This document shows, piece by piece, positions 61,693 to 64,000 of a stretch of DNA of 64,000 nt (positions are counted from its first letter, which is position 1; every line of letters begins with the position of its first letter). Position numbers and translations under genes: made by a program. The notes under the pieces are model-generated. The model was not told the origin of the DNA and did no database searches. It saw only the letters and a list, made by a program, of their open reading frames with translations. Source of the DNA: Emticicia sp051209875 (lineage in GTDB: Bacteria > Bacteroidota > Bacteroidia > Cytophagales > Spirosomataceae); the NCBI RefSeq assembly GCF_051209875.1, contig NZ_JBNTQY010000001.1, positions 1,736,001 to 1,800,000 of the forward strand, written 5' to 3'.

Positions 61693-62586
61693 ATGAAAAA
61701 ACTTATTTATGCTTTACTTCTAATTGCTTGTTGTTCAAATATTTTTGCTCAAAAGAAAGCAGATAAAGAAGAGTGGCAATCGCTTTTCAACGGAAAAGAT
61801 TTGACAGGCTGGGATTTGAAGATTTCAGGACATGAAATGAACGATAATTATAAGAATACTTTTTTAGTCGAAGATAACATGATGCGAGTGAATTATAAGG
61901 AATATCAAAATTTTGACGCAAAATATGGACATATTTATTATAAAACACCATTTTCGCATTATAGAGTACGTTTTGAATACCGTTTTCAAGGAAACCAAGT
62001 ACCAGGTGGGGCAACTTGGAATGTACGTAATAGTGGAATCATGCTTCATTCGCAGTCGGCGGCGAGTAACGGAAAAGACCAAGACTTTCCAGTTTCGCTT
62101 GAAATGCAATTACTCGGGGGACTTGGAAATGGGCCACGTGCCACAGGAAATTTATGTACGCCAGGAACAATTGTGGATATGAATGGCACATTACAAACAG
62201 CTCATTGCATAGATTCTAAATCAAAAACTTATGATGGAGACCAATGGGTAAAAGCAGAAGCCATTGTTTTAGGGAGTAAAGTAGTTTATCATTTGATAGA
62301 AGGTGATACTGTTTTGACCTATCAGAATCCTAAAATTGGCGGAGGTTTCTTAGGAAAGCCTTATGACTTTGCTGCTGATAAAGTGAAAAATGGCGAAGAA
62401 TGGGCAAAAAAAGATGGGACTTTACTTGGCGAAGGTTACATAGCATTACAAGCTGAAAGCCATGCCATTGATTTCAAAAATATCGAATTATTAAATTTGA
62501 AAGGATGTATGGATAAAAAGGCATTGAACTTTAAATCGTATTATTTAGAGCCTGATAATTCGCTATGTAAATACAACAAAAAATAG
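61693..62586 (+). CDS. Exported DUF1080 (3-keto-disaccharide hydrolase-type) protein
   Basis: 297 residues. A signal peptide (MKKLIYALLLIACCSNIFAQ) sets the start at 61693 rather than an upstream ATG at 61624. WQSLFNGKDLTGWDLKISGH is the DUF1080 start, then HYRVRFEYRFQG, NSGIMLHSQSA, SLEMQLLGGLGNGPRATGNL and EGYIALQAESHAIDFKNIEL, a jelly-roll fold as in glucanase-like proteins. Some DUF1080 proteins hydrolyse 3-keto-disaccharides. A Cys/Asp-rich tail (CMDKKALNFKSYYLEPDNSL) ends it. Confidence 0.88.
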   Translation: MKKLIYALLLIACCSNIFAQKKADKEEWQSLFNGKDLTGWDLKISGHEMNDNYKNTFLVEDNMMRVNYKEYQNFDAKYGHIYYKTPFSHYRVRFEYRFQGNQVPGGATWNVRNSGIMLHSQSAASNGKDQDFPVSLEMQLLGGLGNGPRATGNLCTPGTIVDMNGTLQTAHCIDSKSKTYDGDQWVKAEAIVLGSKVVYHLIEGDTVLTYQNPKIGGGFLGKPYDFAADKVKNGEEWAKKDGTLLGEGYIALQAESHAIDFKNIELLNLKGCMDKKALNFKSYYLEPDNSLCKYNKK

Positions 62587-62656
62587 TCGATAGACAACAG
62601 TCCACGGTCGATAGTTTTATAAAAAACTTTCAACTGTGGACTGAAGACTGTTAGTC
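62582..62656. repeat. Degenerate dispersed repeat between convergent genes
   Basis: AATAGTCGATA, CGGTCGATAGT and AACTGTGGACT occur in the same order as in the atpB-atpE spacer at 39521-39597. It fills the gap between the DUF1080 stop and the M20 stop. Confidence 0.7.
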
Positions 62657-62657
62657 T

Positions 62658-63959
62658 TTACCTTGTCAATCGATAAATCAATAAGGCCGTTCTTTGAGTT
62701 AAAGCAGGATATTCTTTTAAATTGATGGTTTCACCTGGAGCATGAGCACCTCTTCCCGAAGCACCTAAGCCATCAAGACATGCTACGTATTGAGCAATAT
62801 ATGAAATATCGCCTGCTCCACGAGAACCTGGGTCGCCAGCTTTTACAGGCCCTAAACCCATATCTTGACTTGTTTTGTCGAGTATAGTTAAAAGATTATT
62901 ATTTGCTTCGGTAGGTTCCATGGCAGGTATTCCGTCCGAAAATTTTATTTCAGCCGTTGTCGCATTGAGGTTTTTACTAACAATTTCACGCATTTTTGTT
63001 CTTGCTGCTTCTTTTTGAGCCTCACTAATAAATCGTAAGTCGCCAGTTACGACAACTTTTTGAGCTACAATATTTGTTTTTCCAACAGAAGTACCTTTCG
63101 CTTGAGCAGGGTCATAATTTACTTCAGTTCCTCCGACAATTACACCAGGGTTAAACGTTAAAAACTTTTCTTGGCTCAATGATTCACGAAATTCATCTAA
63201 GATTCGGGCTGCTTCATAGATGGCTCCATAACCCATATTTTTATTAAAAACGCCTGAGGAATGACCAGTTTTTCCATGGGTAATCAATTCCCAGCCACTT
63301 GCTCCACGACGAGCCGTAGCAGCAATATCAAAACTTACGGCAGTTTCATAAGCTAAAGCTATATCACATTGTTTGGCTCGTTCGATAAAATCTTTTCGAC
63401 TAATACTCGTTGGTTTTCCTGCACTTTCTTCATCACCCGTAAAATATATGGTAATAGAAGTATCTTCAAGCAAACCTTGGGCATGAAGAGCTTTGAGAGC
63501 CGCAATGACCATGACATCTCCGCCTTTCATATCGTTTACACCTTGACCAGTTGCAGTTGAATCATTCAGACGTGTAAAAGGATTGGGCGTCATTGATTTC
63601 TCGAAAACTGTATCTAAATGACCAATCAGAAAAAGTTTTTTGCCTTTATTCCCTTTTCGATAGGCCACTAAATGCCCTGCACGATTGAGTGAATCTGGTA
63701 AGTTAACCCACTCTGTTGTAAAACCCATTACATCAAATTCTTTTCTAAAAAGTTGTCCAACTTGGCGAACACCTTCATGGTTGAGTGTCCCACTATTAAT
63801 GTTGACCGCATCAATCAAAAGCTTTTCTGTTTGAGGCATATTGGTTTTTACATGTTCAATTATCTTTTTCTCAACAGTGCTTAGAGATTGAGCTTCTGAA
63901 TGAATGAAGAATGAAGAATGTAGAATTAAGAATGAAATGAGGGTTAGTTTTATTTTCAT
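62658..63959 (-). CDS. Exported M20-family metallopeptidase (glutamate carboxypeptidase-like)
   Basis: 433 residues. The metal ligands are all present: LIGHLDTVFE (His), GVNDMKGGDVMVI (Asp), FTGDEESAGKPTS (Glu pair), and a C-terminal GASGRGAHAPGETINL (His). A dimerisation domain (GKTGHSSGVFNKNMG) splits the catalytic domain in the M20 way. The signal peptide (KLTLISFLILHSSFFIHSEA) is partly encoded by a simple repeat at 63896-63940. The substrate is probably a short peptide or folate-type glutamate; not fixed. The ATG at 63959 is chosen over 63998 for the signal peptide. Confidence 0.9.
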   Translation of the reverse strand: MKIKLTLISFLILHSSFFIHSEAQSLSTVEKKIIEHVKTNMPQTEKLLIDAVNINSGTLNHEGVRQVGQLFRKEFDVMGFTTEWVNLPDSLNRAGHLVAYRKGNKGKKLFLIGHLDTVFEKSMTPNPFTRLNDSTATGQGVNDMKGGDVMVIAALKALHAQGLLEDTSITIYFTGDEESAGKPTSISRKDFIERAKQCDIALAYETAVSFDIAATARRGASGWELITHGKTGHSSGVFNKNMGYGAIYEAARILDEFRESLSQEKFLTFNPGVIVGGTEVNYDPAQAKGTSVGKTNIVAQKVVVTGDLRFISEAQKEAARTKMREIVSKNLNATTAEIKFSDGIPAMEPTEANNNLLTILDKTSQDMGLGPVKAGDPGSRGAGDISYIAQYVACLDGLGASGRGAHAPGETINLKEYPALTQRTALLIYRLTR

Positions 63960-64000
63960 CATATTCAGTTTGATTTGAGAAGTAAAGGGAGTTATCAAAA

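Overview
This is a chromosomal window of an AT-rich member of the Bacteroidota, most likely Cytophagales. The case rests on a type IX secretion sorting tail (gene at 14688), FecI/FecR/TonB-receptor regulation, BatD, the F0 gene set with a secreted-type a subunit, phylum-typical small domains (DUF5522, TIGR03643, DUF2256), and TAnnTTTG-type -7 boxes ahead of several genes. No rRNA, tRNA, CRISPR array, insertion sequence or prophage was recognised. The genus is not determined.

Layout. 1-1065: left-truncated M14 carboxypeptidase. 1253-8917: five overlapping plus-strand genes (GT2 glycosyltransferase, DUF2304, small unknown protein, GMC-type flavoprotein, epimerase) converging on a carbamoyltransferase and a multi-membrane TPR glycosyltransferase; this is the best candidate for an undescribed envelope glycan or lipid pathway. 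9118-10856: soluble sugar dehydrogenase and cytochrome c. 10935-22085: chloride channel, hypoxanthine phosphoribosyltransferase, TPR protein, exported phosphatase, Lrp regulator, small conserved genes, alkyltransferase-like protein, LysM transglycosylase and O-methyltransferase. 22373-29720: aroC, batD, a YCF48-like protein, an ECF sigma/anti-sigma-like pair divergent from a DUF6249 gene, rpmB and purine nucleoside phosphorylase. 29770-36246: TonB receptor, FecR, ECF sigma factor and an exported TIM-barrel protein. 36471-41274: rRNA methyltransferase converging on the F0/delta part of the ATP synthase operon. 41413-44887: glycosyltransferase, glycerate kinase, mutA. 45095-47823: dnaA, class A beta-lactamase, YjbR-type protein. 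47951-52389: propionyl-CoA carboxylase beta chain, a LytS/LytR-like two-component pair, histidine phosphatase. 52556-63959: thioesterase, outer membrane barrel, VOC protein, ftsH-rsfS, birA, TPR protein, zinc-ribbon and Nif3-like pair, DUF1080 protein and an M20 peptidase.

How parts connect. mutA and pccB both serve propionyl-CoA to succinyl-CoA metabolism. The ECF gene at 26650 and its divergent neighbour carry the same bipartite promoter (TGTAACCT-N15-CATCC) facing opposite ways, which predicts one small regulon. The 34-35 kb sigma factor, FecR and receptor form a classical surface-signalling relay.

Non-coding structure is rich: several near-perfect hairpins at convergent gene ends, a perfect 46-base palindrome after aroC, several palindromic repeat families, and degenerate short tandem repeats that have entered coding sequence in two genes and the translation start region of aroC.
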